64,000 bases of DNA. Source: Parahaliea mediterranea (lineage in GTDB: Bacteria; Pseudomonadota; Gammaproteobacteria; Pseudomonadales; Halieaceae). Under the pieces are notes generated by a model. The model did no database searches, had not been told where the DNA came from, and was given only the letters and a program-made list of their open reading frames with translations. The DNA lies in the NCBI RefSeq assembly GCF_003402235.1, contig NZ_QEWO01000003.1, forward strand, positions 603,403-667,402. The letters run 5' to 3'. Made by a program: the position numbers and the translations under genes. Below, in pieces: positions 18,590 through 26,970 of the stretch (the stretch's first letter is position 1; each line of letters starts with the position of its first letter).

Positions 18590-19383
18590 GCCGCCCGCGA
18601 CAGGGCGTCCTCCAGCTCTTCGTGCAGCTGCAGGTACTGCTGGGTCAGCTTGTGGCTGGGGGCCAGGTCGATCAGGGGGCGGTGCTCCCGGTGGGACTCG
18701 CGCATTTTCACCGAGCTGGTCAGGTAGGTGGACAGTACCGGGTAGCCCTCGTCTTCCAGCTCGGCCACCAGCTCCCCGGGGAGCCGCGCCTGGCTGTTGA
18801 ACTGGTTGATGACAATACCCTCCACCTCCAGCTCGGGGTTGTGGTCTTCCTGCAGCTCGGCAATGTTCTCCATCAGGGCGTACAGGCTCTGGCGGGCGAA
18901 GCTGTCGCAGTCGAAGGGCACCAGCACGGCATCGGCGGCAATCAGGGCCGACTTGGAATAGAAGTTGAAGTTGGGCGGGGTATCGATATAGATGCGGTCA
19001 TACTCGCTGTCGAGTTTGTCCAGGGCGTCGCGCAGTTTGTAGATTTTGTAGCGCGATTCCAGCTCTTTCTCCATCTGGGTGAGCACCGGGCTGGAGGGCA
19101 TCAGGTAGAGGTTTTCCCAGGGGGTTTCCCACACGAAGGAATCGGGGTTGTTGCGCATTTTGCGCGGCCCCACGGTCTGCTTGAACAGCCCCGCCACGCC
19201 CTGGGCCTCCGCCGGAAAGGCCTCGGCGTCGATTTCGCCCACCAGGTAGTGGGTGGTGTTGCCCTGCACGTCCAGGTCCAGCACCAGGGTGCGGTAACCC
19301 TGCTGGGCGGAAATGGCGGCGAGGTTACAGGTGATGCTGGTCTTGCCCACACCCCCTTTCTGGTTGAATACAACGCGTCTCAT
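18586..19383 (-). CDS. Orphan ParA/MinD-family ATPase
   Basis: 265 residues from the ATG at 19383. It has the deviant Walker A KGGVGKTS (residues about 9-16), switch I-like DLDVQGN and Walker B-like IDTPP. There is no ParB, parS or replication gene nearby, and the partner overlapping its stop codon is an exported FG-GAP protein, so this is not the chromosomal ParA. Orphan ParAs position cellular cargo (chemoreceptor arrays, carboxysomes, flagella); the cargo here is unknown. Confidence 0.88.
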   Translation of the reverse strand: MRRVVFNQKGGVGKTSITCNLAAISAQQGYRTLVLDLDVQGNTTHYLVGEIDAEAFPAEAQGVAGLFKQTVGPRKMRNNPDSFVWETPWENLYLMPSSPVLTQMEKELESRYKIYKLRDALDKLDSEYDRIYIDTPPNFNFYSKSALIAADAVLVPFDCDSFARQSLYALMENIAELQEDHNPELEVEGIVINQFNSQARLPGELVAELEDEGYPVLSTYLTSSVKMRESHREHRPLIDLAPSHKLTQQYLQLHEELEDALSRAA

Positions 19384-19473
19384 AAAGCGAAAAACCACTC
19401 GGACTCAGCAAAAAAAGAAGGCCCGAGTGTAATCAATGGCTGTTGGCAATGTAAGCGCGGCGCGGAATTTGCC

Positions 19474-20634
19474 TCAGGCGTCCCACACCTGCTGGTACAG
19501 CTCGACAATGTCCTGCGCCTGCGGCAGGCGCGGGTTGTTGCCGGGAGAGCCGGAGGCCAGGGCCTGCTCCGCCATGGTCGGCAGCAGGGCCTGCCAGCGC
19601 GCGGCGTCGATGCCCCAGGCCGCCGGCCCGGGTACTTCAAGGTCGGCGTTCAACTGCTGCAGGCCCGCCACCAGTTTATCGAGGGCCAGGTCGTCGCCAT
19701 CAGCACCGCTGGCCATGCCCATCACCCGGGCCGCCTCGGCGTAGCGCGCCGGGTTGCCGGGCAGCGACCAGGCGGTCACCGCCGGCAGCAGCATGGCGTT
19801 GGACAGGCCGTGGGGCACATGGAAGTGGGCGCCGATGGGGCGGCTCATGCCGTGAATCAGGGTCACCGAGGCATTGGCAAAGGCCATGCCGCCCCAGGTG
19901 GCCGCCAGCATCATGGCCTCCCGGGCCGGGCGGTTGTCCGGCTCGGCGCAGGCGGTGCGGATGTGCTCACTGATGGTGCGCAGGGCCGACAGGGCAACGC
20001 CGTCGGTAAAGGGGTTGGCCTTGCGGCTGACGTAGGCCTCCAATGCGTGGCAGAGGCTGTCCAGCCCGGTATCGGCGGTGAGGCGCCGCGGCATGGACAG
20101 GGTCAGTTCATAGTCCACCAGGGCCGCCACGGGTACCAGGCCAAGGCCCATGCAGAGCATCTTTTCGTCGGTGTCAGTGTCGGTAATCACCGCCGCCCGG
20201 GTCACCTCGGAACCGGTGCCGGCGGTGGTGGGCACGGCAATCACCGGCGCGGCGCTGTGCACCGCCGCCGGCACCTTGTAGTCGCGCATATGGCCACCGT
20301 GGCGGGCCAGCACCGCCACCGCCTTGGCGGTATCCAGGGAACTGCCGCCGCCAAGGGCGACCAGGCAGTCGTAGTCACCCGCCTGCCAGGCGGCCAGGCC
20401 CGCCGCCACGCTGCCGGTGGTGGGGTCGGGCACGCACTCGCCAAACAGGCCCCAGGCCACGCCGGCCTCGGTCAGCGGCGCCATCAGGCGCTCGCCAAAG
20501 CCCTGGGCCATCATGAAGGGGTCGGTCACCAGCAGCGGCCGCTGGTAGCCCAGCTCGGCCAGCACCGCCGCCAGCTCGCCGCTGGCGCCGGCGCCAATGC
20601 GCAGAACGCGTGGCAGGGTGATGTTGGCACTCAT
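19474..20634 (-). CDS. Iron-containing (group III) alcohol dehydrogenase
   Basis: 386-residue NAD(P)-dependent dehydrogenase. The nucleotide-binding motif GGGSSLDTAKA (about 97-107) and metal-binding His residues in MSRPIGAHFHVPHGLSNA (about 255-275) are clear. The family covers ethanol, 1,3-propanediol, 4-hydroxybutyrate and lactaldehyde dehydrogenases; substrate cannot be assigned. It follows the FKBP gene by 25 bases on the same strand and may be co-transcribed with it. Confidence 0.88.
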   Translation of the reverse strand: MSANITLPRVLRIGAGASGELAAVLAELGYQRPLLVTDPFMMAQGFGERLMAPLTEAGVAWGLFGECVPDPTTGSVAAGLAAWQAGDYDCLVALGGGSSLDTAKAVAVLARHGGHMRDYKVPAAVHSAAPVIAVPTTAGTGSEVTRAAVITDTDTDEKMLCMGLGLVPVAALVDYELTLSMPRRLTADTGLDSLCHALEAYVSRKANPFTDGVALSALRTISEHIRTACAEPDNRPAREAMMLAATWGGMAFANASVTLIHGMSRPIGAHFHVPHGLSNAMLLPAVTAWSLPGNPARYAEAARVMGMASGADGDDLALDKLVAGLQQLNADLEVPGPAAWGIDAARWQALLPTMAEQALASGSPGNNPRLPQAQDIVELYQQVWDA

Positions 20635-20659
20635 GGAAGCCTCCCGGGCAGGTGTGGTG

Positions 20660-21295
20660 TCAGTCCTTGACCGCGATCAGGTGCACCTCAAACACCAGCG
20701 CGGTATTCGGCGGAATAGTGCCGCCGGCGCCCTGCTCTCCATAGGCCAGGGCCGGCGGGCAGGCGATACGCCACTTGTCGCCCACGCTCATCAGCTGCAG
20801 GGCCTCGGTCCAGCCGGGGATGACCTGGTTGACCCCGAACTCGGCGGGCTCGCCGCGCTCCACGGAGCTGTCAAACACGGTGCCATCGACAAAGGTGCCG
20901 TGGTAGTGCACAACCACCTCGTCGCCCGGGCCGGGCGATGCGCCGCCGGGGCCGGCTTCGAGCACTTCGTACTGCAGCCCGCTGGCGGTGGTGGCCACCT
21001 CGTCACGGGCGGCGTTGGCCTCAAGGAACTGGCGGGCCAGCTCGCTGCGCTTGCTGGCCAGTTCGGCGGCAGCCGCTTTTTGCTTGTCCTGCACCGCCTG
21101 GTAACTGGGGTTGAGCTCGGCGTCCGACAGCAGGGCCTGCTGGGCGTTAAACCAGTGCTGCATGCCGGCCATCACTGCCTGCAGGTCCATCCCCTCGAAC
21201 TGGTTGCGGCGCAGCTGGTCGCCAAACTGCAGGCCAAAGCCGTAACTCACTTTCTGCTCGTCGGTGGTCAGTTCCACCTCGGGTTGTAGTGCCAT
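20660..21295 (-). CDS. FKBP-type peptidyl-prolyl cis-trans isomerase
   Basis: 211 residues: an N-terminal dimerisation/helical domain (about 1-95; VSYGFGLQFGDQL) and a C-terminal FKBP domain (about 105-210) with YHGTFVDGTVFDSS, VIPGWTEAL and PALAYGEQGAGG..IPPN, all active-site signatures. There is no signal peptide, so it resembles cytoplasmic FklB rather than periplasmic FkpA. It diverges from the DUF924 gene. Confidence 0.92.
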   Translation of the reverse strand: MALQPEVELTTDEQKVSYGFGLQFGDQLRRNQFEGMDLQAVMAGMQHWFNAQQALLSDAELNPSYQAVQDKQKAAAAELASKRSELARQFLEANAARDEVATTASGLQYEVLEAGPGGASPGPGDEVVVHYHGTFVDGTVFDSSVERGEPAEFGVNQVIPGWTEALQLMSVGDKWRIACPPALAYGEQGAGGTIPPNTALVFEVHLIAVKD

Positions 21296-21384
21296 GAAAA
21301 TATTCCACTATGCTGGGGGAAGGAGAGGAAGGCGGCACCATACCACAATCGTGATCCGCCACGGGGTAGCCAAAGGAGACGACC

Positions 21385-21975
21385 ATGACCGGAGATATCG
21401 ACGACGTCATCGACTTCTGGTTCGGCGAATTGACCGACGCCGGCATGCCGAAGGAAGACCGTCACGGGCTCTGGTTCCGCAAGGATGCGGACACCGACGA
21501 CTACATCCGCGCCCGCTACGGCGCGCTGGTAGAGCAGGCCCTGGCGGGGCAGCTGAATGCCTGGGCCGAGCACGACCGGGGCCTGGTGGCCCTGCTGCTG
21601 TTGCTGGATCAGTTCCCGCGCAACCTGTACCGCAACGACGCCCGCGCCTACAGCGGCGACCCCCAGGCCCTGGCGCTGGCCCAGGCCTTTATTGCCGCCG
21701 GCCACCACCAGCGCCTGCCGGCCATTTACCAGGTGTTTGTGTTCCTGCCGCTGGAGCACGCCGAAAACCTGGACGCCCAGGAGGAGTGCGTGGCGCTGTT
21801 TGAAGAGCTGGAAGCCGTCACCGGCCATCCCGACTTTGCCGGCTTTCGCCGCTACGCACAGGCCCACCGGGACGTGATTGCCCGCTTTGGCCGCTTTCCC
21901 CACCGCAACGCCGTTCTGGGGCGGGCCACTACCGACGACGAGGCGGCCCACCTGAAGGAGCACGGCGGTTTCTGA
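21385..21975 (+). CDS. DUF924 family protein
   Basis: 196 residues matching DUF924: VIDFWFGEL at the N-terminus, then LLLLLDQFPRNLYR, and VFVFLPLEHAENL, all highly conserved in the family. It is an all-helical TPR-like cytoplasmic protein of unknown function. It stands alone between divergent FKBP and convergent NUDIX genes. Confidence 0.9.
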   Translation: MTGDIDDVIDFWFGELTDAGMPKEDRHGLWFRKDADTDDYIRARYGALVEQALAGQLNAWAEHDRGLVALLLLLDQFPRNLYRNDARAYSGDPQALALAQAFIAAGHHQRLPAIYQVFVFLPLEHAENLDAQEECVALFEELEAVTGHPDFAGFRRYAQAHRDVIARFGRFPHRNAVLGRATTDDEAAHLKEHGGF

Positions 21976-22012
21976 CGCGCCGCTTCAGCAACGCCTCTTC
22001 GCGGCAAAAGCC

Positions 22013-22588
22013 TTAACGGGTATCCACCGGCACCAGTGAATAGTGTTTGCCGGTCATCTCGGCGTGCCACACGGAAAAGCGCCCGGCGTCCAGGTCGCGG
22101 TAGGCCTGCTCCACGGCGTTGTTCACCTCGGGGTAGGCCACCTCCTGCCAGGGGCATTCGTCGCGGGAGAAGAAGGCGCAGTCCAGCGACTCCACGCCCG
22201 GCAGGGTGAAGTCGCTGTCGACCGTGGCGCGAAAGCCCACGTAGATCTGGTTGATGAAGGTCAGGGTGCCGGTCATGTACAGCTGCAGGCGCTGGGGCGG
22301 TATCACCACGCCGGTTTCCTCGCGCAGCTCCCGCGCGGCGCCCTCGGCCAGGGTTTCCCCCCCTTCCAGATAGCCGCCGGGAATGGCCCACAGGCCGGCC
22401 TTGGGCGCCAGGGCGCGGCGAATCCACAACAGGCGCTTGCCGCTGGCCACAAAACAGGTGACCACCACCATCGGCGATTCGCAGCGCGGCTCGCCGCAGG
22501 CCGGGCAAAACTGGTGGTTGCGCGGCTGCCCCGCCACCGTGCGGGGCACCAGCGCCCCGCCACATTCGGGGCAATACCGCATGCGCAT
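22013..22588 (-). CDS. NUDIX hydrolase with N-terminal zinc ribbon
   Basis: 191 residues from the ATG at 22588 (GGGAGGG five bases upstream). A zinc ribbon with two CxxC pairs (YCPECGG and FCPACGE) precedes the Nudix box GGYLEGGETLAEGAARELREETG (Gx5Ex7REUxEExGU, seen in full). The same layout occurs in NADH pyrophosphatase NudC-like and other nucleotide hydrolases; the SQPWPFPxS motif of NudC is absent, so the substrate is left open. It diverges from cinA. Confidence 0.9.
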   Translation of the reverse strand: MRMRYCPECGGALVPRTVAGQPRNHQFCPACGEPRCESPMVVVTCFVASGKRLLWIRRALAPKAGLWAIPGGYLEGGETLAEGAARELREETGVVIPPQRLQLYMTGTLTFINQIYVGFRATVDSDFTLPGVESLDCAFFSRDECPWQEVAYPEVNNAVEQAYRDLDAGRFSVWHAEMTGKHYSLVPVDTR

Positions 22589-22700
22589 GGCACCCTCCCC
22601 TTTGGCCCGCTGCGTGACTTTGACGGCAAGGTAGCACTTTGCGCCGCGCCGCGCATTGTGGGATATGCTGTGCCCCCCGAATACCGAACGCGTGACTGCC

Positions 22701-23987
22701 ATGGCAAACCCAACCCCCTGCGTGCAACTGCTGCTGACCGGCAACGAAATCATGAGCGGCGACACGGTGGACTCCAACTCCGCCCTGATTGCCCGCCGCC
22801 TAGGGGAAGTTGGCATTCCGGTGCGGCGCAAGGTGACCGTGGGCGATGACCGCGCCCTGCTGGTGCGGGAGCTGGCGGCCATGGCAGAAGAGGCCGACCT
22901 GGTGATCGTCAACGGCGGGCTCGGCCCCACGGTGGATGACCTCACGGCGGAAATACTGGCCGCGGTGGCCGGCGTTGCACTGGAAGAACACCCCGGCGCC
23001 ATCGCCCATCTCGAACAGTGGTGCGCCAGGCGCAACCTGCCCTTGAACGCCGCCAACCGCAAGCAGGCCATGCTGCCCGCCGGCTGCGAACTGGTGCCCA
23101 ACCCGGTGGGCAGCGCGGTGGGTTTTGCACTGACCGTGGGGCGCTGCCGCATCATTTGCACCCCGGGGGTGCCCAGCGAGCTGACCCGCATGCTGGATAC
23201 CATCGTCGCCGAGCTGGCCGGGGCCAGCGGCGGCGCCAGTGAGCACAACGTACTGCGCCTGCAGACCTTTGGCCTGGGCGAATCCTCGGCCCAGCAGATG
23301 ATTGCCGATGCCTGCCCCAACTGGCCGGCAGAGGTGGAGCTGGGCTTTCGCGCCGGCGCCCCGCAAATGGAAATCAAGCTCAGTGTGGCCAGCGGCGCCG
23401 CCCTACCCGCCCGCGACCGCTGCCACGCCCAACTGCAGGCGCTGTTTGGCGATCACATCATTGGCGAGGGGGACACCCAGCTGGCCGGGGCGGTGCTGGA
23501 TTTACTGCGCGCGCGGGGCAAGACCCTGGCCACCGCCGAATCCTGCACCGGCGGCTTGATCGCCAGCATGCTGACCCGCATTGCCGGCTCGTCGGACGCC
23601 TTCCACGCCGGTTTCGTCACTTATGACAACGCCATCAAAACGGCGGTGTTGGGGGTGCGCGAAGATACCCTGCGCGAGCACGGGGCGGTGAGCGAAGCGG
23701 TGGTGCGGCAAATGGCCGAGGGGGCGCTGGCGCGGGCCGGTGCCGACTACGCCATTGCCGTCAGCGGCATCGCCGGCCCCGGCGGCGGCAGCCCCGACAA
23801 GCCGGTGGGCACCGTGTGGCTGGCCTGGGGCGAGCAAGGCAATATCGAGGCCCTGCAACTGTACTGGCCGGTGGAGCGCACCCTGTTCCAGACTATGCTG
23901 GCCGCCGCCGGCCTGGACATGATCCGCCGACGCCTGCTGGGCCTTAACAGCCAGCCCCGCTACTTCGCCCAGCGCCGGGTGGGCTGA
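22701..23987 (+). CDS. cinA: CinA family nicotinamide-nucleotide amidase/competence-damage protein
   Basis: 428 residues from the ATG at 22701. The N-terminal MoCF-binding-like domain has TGNEIMSGDTVDSNS and NGGLGPTVDD; the C-terminal amidase (PncC-like) domain has TAESCTGGLIASMLT and SGIAGPGGGSPDKPVGTVWLA. The N-terminal domain hydrolyses ADP-ribose-type compounds and the C-terminal one deamidates NMN in NAD recycling. Both domains look intact and the length fits the family. Confidence 0.93.
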   Translation: MANPTPCVQLLLTGNEIMSGDTVDSNSALIARRLGEVGIPVRRKVTVGDDRALLVRELAAMAEEADLVIVNGGLGPTVDDLTAEILAAVAGVALEEHPGAIAHLEQWCARRNLPLNAANRKQAMLPAGCELVPNPVGSAVGFALTVGRCRIICTPGVPSELTRMLDTIVAELAGASGGASEHNVLRLQTFGLGESSAQQMIADACPNWPAEVELGFRAGAPQMEIKLSVASGAALPARDRCHAQLQALFGDHIIGEGDTQLAGAVLDLLRARGKTLATAESCTGGLIASMLTRIAGSSDAFHAGFVTYDNAIKTAVLGVREDTLREHGAVSEAVVRQMAEGALARAGADYAIAVSGIAGPGGGSPDKPVGTVWLAWGEQGNIEALQLYWPVERTLFQTMLAAAGLDMIRRRLLGLNSQPRYFAQRRVG

Positions 23988-24026
23988 AGTGAATAGGGGT
24001 TAGTGCCGACGCAGCCGGCCTGCCAC

Positions 24027-24086
24027 CCTAGTCACTGTCCTAGTCGCCGCCCTAGTCGCCGCCCTAGTCGCTGCCAAAGTCGCTAT
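24027..24086. repeat. 12-bp tandem repeat over the end of the lipocalin-like gene
   Basis: Four clear copies and one decayed copy of a 12-bp unit (CCTAGTCGCCGC and variants) at 24027-24038, 24039-24050, 24051-24062, 24063-24074 and 24075-24086. Read on the minus strand, the first four each place an in-frame TAG (pattern G-G-D-stop), so the gene at 24064 ends in four successive stop codons. Confidence 0.85.
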
Positions 24087-24546
24087 CGATCGCCGGCACC
24101 GCGCTGTCCGCCTGGGCCACCCGGTGCCACACCAGGGAGTGAAAGCGGGTCACCTCGCCCACCTGGTCCTTGCCGCTCAGCACCAGGGTCTGGCCGTCCA
24201 GTTCCGCGTGGCGCAGCTGCTCGCTGCCGGGGAAGTTGGGGTTCAGGCTCTGGCTGACGTAGTGAATCACATCGCCGTCCTGCACCCGGTAGCGCCCGGC
24301 ATAGTGGAAGTAGCTGGCGTAGGCCTCGGCCTTGGCCGCATCCGGCAGGGTGCGCGGGCTTTCGCCCTCGGGCAGCCGGGCGCGGTCCGGCCGGCAGACC
24401 GAGGCACTCATCCAGCCATCCGCCGTGTACAGCAGCAGACCCTGGGGGTCTTCGCCGAAGGGGTTACTCAGTTTGTCGCTATTGGAATAGCCGATGGTCC
24501 AGGACTCCAGCTGCCAGGTACCGGCCAGATCGCTTGCTTGAATCAT
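24064..24546 (-). CDS. Lipocalin-like domain protein
   Basis: 160 residues from the ATG at 24546, which has AAGGAG seven bases upstream. It resembles the lipocalin-like domain (Pfam lipocalin_5) proteins: the opening LAGTWQLESWTI, the middle LLLYTADGWMSASVCRPDR and the C-terminal LVWHRV are characteristic. No signal peptide, so probably cytoplasmic; ligand unknown. It lies downstream of pdxH on the same strand. Confidence 0.85.
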   Translation of the reverse strand: MIQASDLAGTWQLESWTIGYSNSDKLSNPFGEDPQGLLLYTADGWMSASVCRPDRARLPEGESPRTLPDAAKAEAYASYFHYAGRYRVQDGDVIHYVSQSLNPNFPGSEQLRHAELDGQTLVLSGKDQVGEVTRFHSLVWHRVAQADSAVPAIDSDFGSD

Positions 24547-24605
24547 CGTTTGCTCCTTTGTCGTTGCCCGCGTTGTTTGAACGCCGGGGCTTGGGTTTGG
24601 TTCAG

Positions 24606-24677
24606 GGCTTTCTGTCAGCTCAAGGCTTTCTGTCAGCTCAGGGCTGTTTACTGGATCAAGGCTGTAACTGCTCAATC
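24606..24677. repeat. 18-bp tandem repeat between pdxH and lipocalin-like gene
   Basis: Two near-identical 18-bp copies (GGCTTTCTGTCAGCTCAA-like, 24606-24623 and 24624-24641) followed by two decayed copies (24642-24659, 24660-24677), the last of which lies inside the 3' end of pdxH. The array looks like it grew by slippage from the gene end. Confidence 0.65.
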
Positions 24678-25294
24678 CCCCAGCCACTGTCGTCCTGGCG
24701 GGTGTAGCGGAAGCGGTCGTGCAGGCGGTGGGCACCGCCCTGCCAGAATTCGATGCGCTCGGGCACCACGCGGTAGCCGCCCCAGAAGTCGGGCATGGGG
24801 ATTTCGCCGCGACCGAACCGATCGCGCATTTTCTGCACCTGGGCTTCCAGCAGGGCGCGCTTGGAAATGGGCCGGCTCTGGGCCGAGGCCCAGGCCGCCA
24901 GCTGGCTCTCCCGGGGGCGAGAGAGAAAGTAGCGCGCCGATTCCGCCACGCTCATTTTCTCGGCGCGGCCGCCCACAATCACCTGCCGGTCCAGCACGTT
25001 CCAGGGAAACAACAGCGACACCTGCGGGTTGCCGGCGATATCCCGGGCCTTGTTGCTGGTGAAGTTGGTGTAGAACACAAAGCCCGCGGTGGATACGCCC
25101 TTCATCAACACAATACGCTGCCAGGGTCGGCCCGCGTCGTCGATGGTGGACAGCACCATGGCGGTGGGATCCTGCAGCTCGCTGCCCACGGTCTGTTCCA
25201 GCCACTGTTCAAACTGGCGGATGGGGCAGTCGTTGAGCATCTCGCGGCTTAAGCCACCGGCCAGGTACTCGCGCCTGAAGTCCTCGTAACGCAT
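24656..25294 (-). CDS. pdxH: Pyridoxamine/pyridoxine 5'-phosphate oxidase
   Basis: FMN enzyme for the last step of pyridoxal phosphate formation and salvage. 212 residues from the ATG at 25294 (AGGAGG upstream). It shows RIVLMKGVSTAGFVFYTN, SLLFPW, RQVIVGGRAEKM, and the C-terminal FWQGGAHRLHDRFRY characteristic of PdxH, including the substrate-binding Arg-x-His-Asp-Arg segment. The frame is open further 5' but the RBS and family start favour 25294. Confidence 0.96.
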   Translation of the reverse strand: MRYEDFRREYLAGGLSREMLNDCPIRQFEQWLEQTVGSELQDPTAMVLSTIDDAGRPWQRIVLMKGVSTAGFVFYTNFTSNKARDIAGNPQVSLLFPWNVLDRQVIVGGRAEKMSVAESARYFLSRPRESQLAAWASAQSRPISKRALLEAQVQKMRDRFGRGEIPMPDFWGGYRVVPERIEFWQGGAHRLHDRFRYTRQDDSGWGIEQLQP

Positions 25295-25341
25295 GGGGCC
25301 TCCTGTTAGGCTTGCGGGGCAGACATGGTAGGGGCGCGACA

Positions 25342-25962
25342 ATGGAAGGTAAAGCGGCACCGGACGCCGGCATGCCGGTCATCGACAGTGGCTCCGAGGC
25401 CCACCTCGATACGCTGGTGGCAACCCTCAGCGACGCCTTCGAGCACGATCCCATCCTCAACTGGATCTTCCCCGACAGCAGCATTTACCCGGATCTGTTC
25501 CGCCTCATCCTGCACGGTAGTGGCCTGCCAAGGGGATTGGTACAACTGGAATGCGAAGGCCGCGGCGCGGCCCTGTGGCTGCCGCCCAACGTGCCCTTTG
25601 AGTTGCCCCCGGGGGTCGCCCTGCTCAAGCTGGTGGCGCGCTGCCTGTGGCGCATGGGCCCCGGCCCGCTGCGGCGCCTGCAGCAGCAGGCGGGCCTGTT
25701 TGCCCGCCACAAGCCGGCCGAGCCCCACTTTCACCTGCAGTTCATCGGCGCCCGGCAGCGCGACCAGGGCCAGGGCGTGGGCGCCGCCCTGCTCAAAGCC
25801 GGCCTGCGGGTGTGCGATGGCCAGCACATGCCCGCTTATCTGGAGTGTTCCAACCCGCGCAACCTGCCCCTGTACCAGCGCCACGGCTTTGACACCCGCG
25901 CCGAGGCGGCACTGCCCAACGGCGGCCCGCAGGTCTGGTTTATGTGGCGCGAGGCGCGCTGA
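25342..25962 (+). CDS. GNAT family N-acetyltransferase
   Basis: 206 residues from the ATG at 25342. The acetyl-CoA loop reads RDQGQGVGAALLKAG (RxxGxG/A motif), followed by AYLECSNPRNLPLYQRHGF, the usual C-terminal half of the fold. The start is not marked by a strong ribosome site. Substrate unknown. It diverges from pdxH. Confidence 0.85.
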   Translation: MEGKAAPDAGMPVIDSGSEAHLDTLVATLSDAFEHDPILNWIFPDSSIYPDLFRLILHGSGLPRGLVQLECEGRGAALWLPPNVPFELPPGVALLKLVARCLWRMGPGPLRRLQQQAGLFARHKPAEPHFHLQFIGARQRDQGQGVGAALLKAGLRVCDGQHMPAYLECSNPRNLPLYQRHGFDTRAEAALPNGGPQVWFMWREAR

Positions 25963-25987
25963 ACGCAGCCTCAAGATAGCGGTGGCC

Positions 25988-26536
25988 TCAGGGAAGCGGT
26001 GGAAAGTTCGCCAGCACCGTGCGCGCCGCCTCGCGGCGCTCCTCGTCGGTCAGCGCACTGCCGCCAGGCGTGAGCCGGGTGTCCACGGTAGCGCGCCACA
26101 GCGGACGGCCCTCGCGCCGCTCAAGCACATCCACCACCAGGGTGCCCGGCTGCCAGGCCGGCATGCCCACATCCGCCACCGCGGTGCCGCAGCGCCAGCA
26201 GCTGTACAGGCTCATGCTGTCGTAGGCGGCATTGGCCGCGGGGTCGCTGCCGGCCAGGTGCCAGCGCAGCAGGGCATCGGCGTTGTCGGCCTGCTCCACC
26301 ACGGTAATGCCCTTTTCCACCACCGCTGCCGCCAGGGCCTGGTTGATGGCGGCCACCCGCTCGGGGGCCAGGCCTGCCGCCTGTCCGTCACCCGGCGGCT
26401 GCAGGGCCAGGCGGTGTAGCAGGCTGAAATCGTAACTGGCGCTGTAGTCAACGCGCGGCGCCGGCACTTCGGTGGCACAGCCAGCCGCCAGCAGGGCAAG
26501 GCCCAGCCACAGGCCGCGCAGGGGGGGTGTTGTCAC
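25988..26536 (-). CDS. DUF4136 domain lipoprotein
   Basis: 182 residues with a classic lipoprotein signal (LALLAAGC, Cys about residue 20). The mature part matches DUF4136: VDYSASYDFSLLHRLAL, ...DALLRWHLAG and LVVDVLERREGRPLWRATV. This family is periplasmic/outer-membrane and of unknown function. Preceded by a small hypothetical gene 43 bases upstream on the same strand. Confidence 0.85.
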   Translation of the reverse strand: MTTPPLRGLWLGLALLAAGCATEVPAPRVDYSASYDFSLLHRLALQPPGDGQAAGLAPERVAAINQALAAAVVEKGITVVEQADNADALLRWHLAGSDPAANAAYDSMSLYSCWRCGTAVADVGMPAWQPGTLVVDVLERREGRPLWRATVDTRLTPGGSALTDEERREAARTVLANFPPLP

Positions 26537-26579
26537 GTTGGGGTTCCTTGTGTTGTCGGTTGGCTTGCGGTGGATACGC

Positions 26580-26879
26580 TCAGTCGGCGGTGCTGGGCCA
26601 CACCGGCGCCCGCTGCATCACCGCGGGAATTTGCGGGAAGGGATAAAAATCTCGCCACTGGTCGCCAAAATCCTCGGCCAGCCCGCGCCCGAACACGGCG
26701 CGGTACTTCGCATCCATGGCGTCCTGCAGGGCGTGCTCGCAACCCGGCTCCAGCAGGGCGATGGCCTCCATCAGGCCCTCCAGCCGCAGGCGCTGCCCGG
26801 GGGGCGCATCCTGCCCGGCCAGCAATGCCGCAAACAGGGCCTGCCAGCGTCGCTCAACCTCTGCCCGCAGTGGTTCCAT
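26580..26879 (-). CDS. Small hypothetical protein
   Basis: 99 residues from the ATG at 26879 (a GTG three codons earlier is an alternative). Helix-rich, with LEGLMEAIALLEPGCEHALQ in the middle; no signal peptide or known motif recognised. Coding-like third-position G/C content. It precedes the DUF4136 lipoprotein and diverges from the gamma-glutamyltransferase gene. Confidence 0.55.
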   Translation of the reverse strand: MEPLRAEVERRWQALFAALLAGQDAPPGQRLRLEGLMEAIALLEPGCEHALQDAMDAKYRAVFGRGLAEDFGDQWRDFYPFPQIPAVMQRAPVWPSTAD

Positions 26880-26970
26880 GGCACGCACTCCCGCCGCTAA
26901 AAGGGGAAAAAGTATGCGCTGGGCGGCAAAACAGTTAAAGTTTTGCCTGATTTTTTCCGGGGAGAACACC

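Noticed and set aside
18586..19383. Chromosome-partitioning parA
   Set aside because: No parB, parS, gidAB or origin genes nearby; the partner gene is an exported protein.
22589..23377. Antisense extension of the NUDIX gene through cinA
   Set aside because: Ser/Arg-rich antisense of cinA; the NUDIX gene has a strong ribosome site at 22588.
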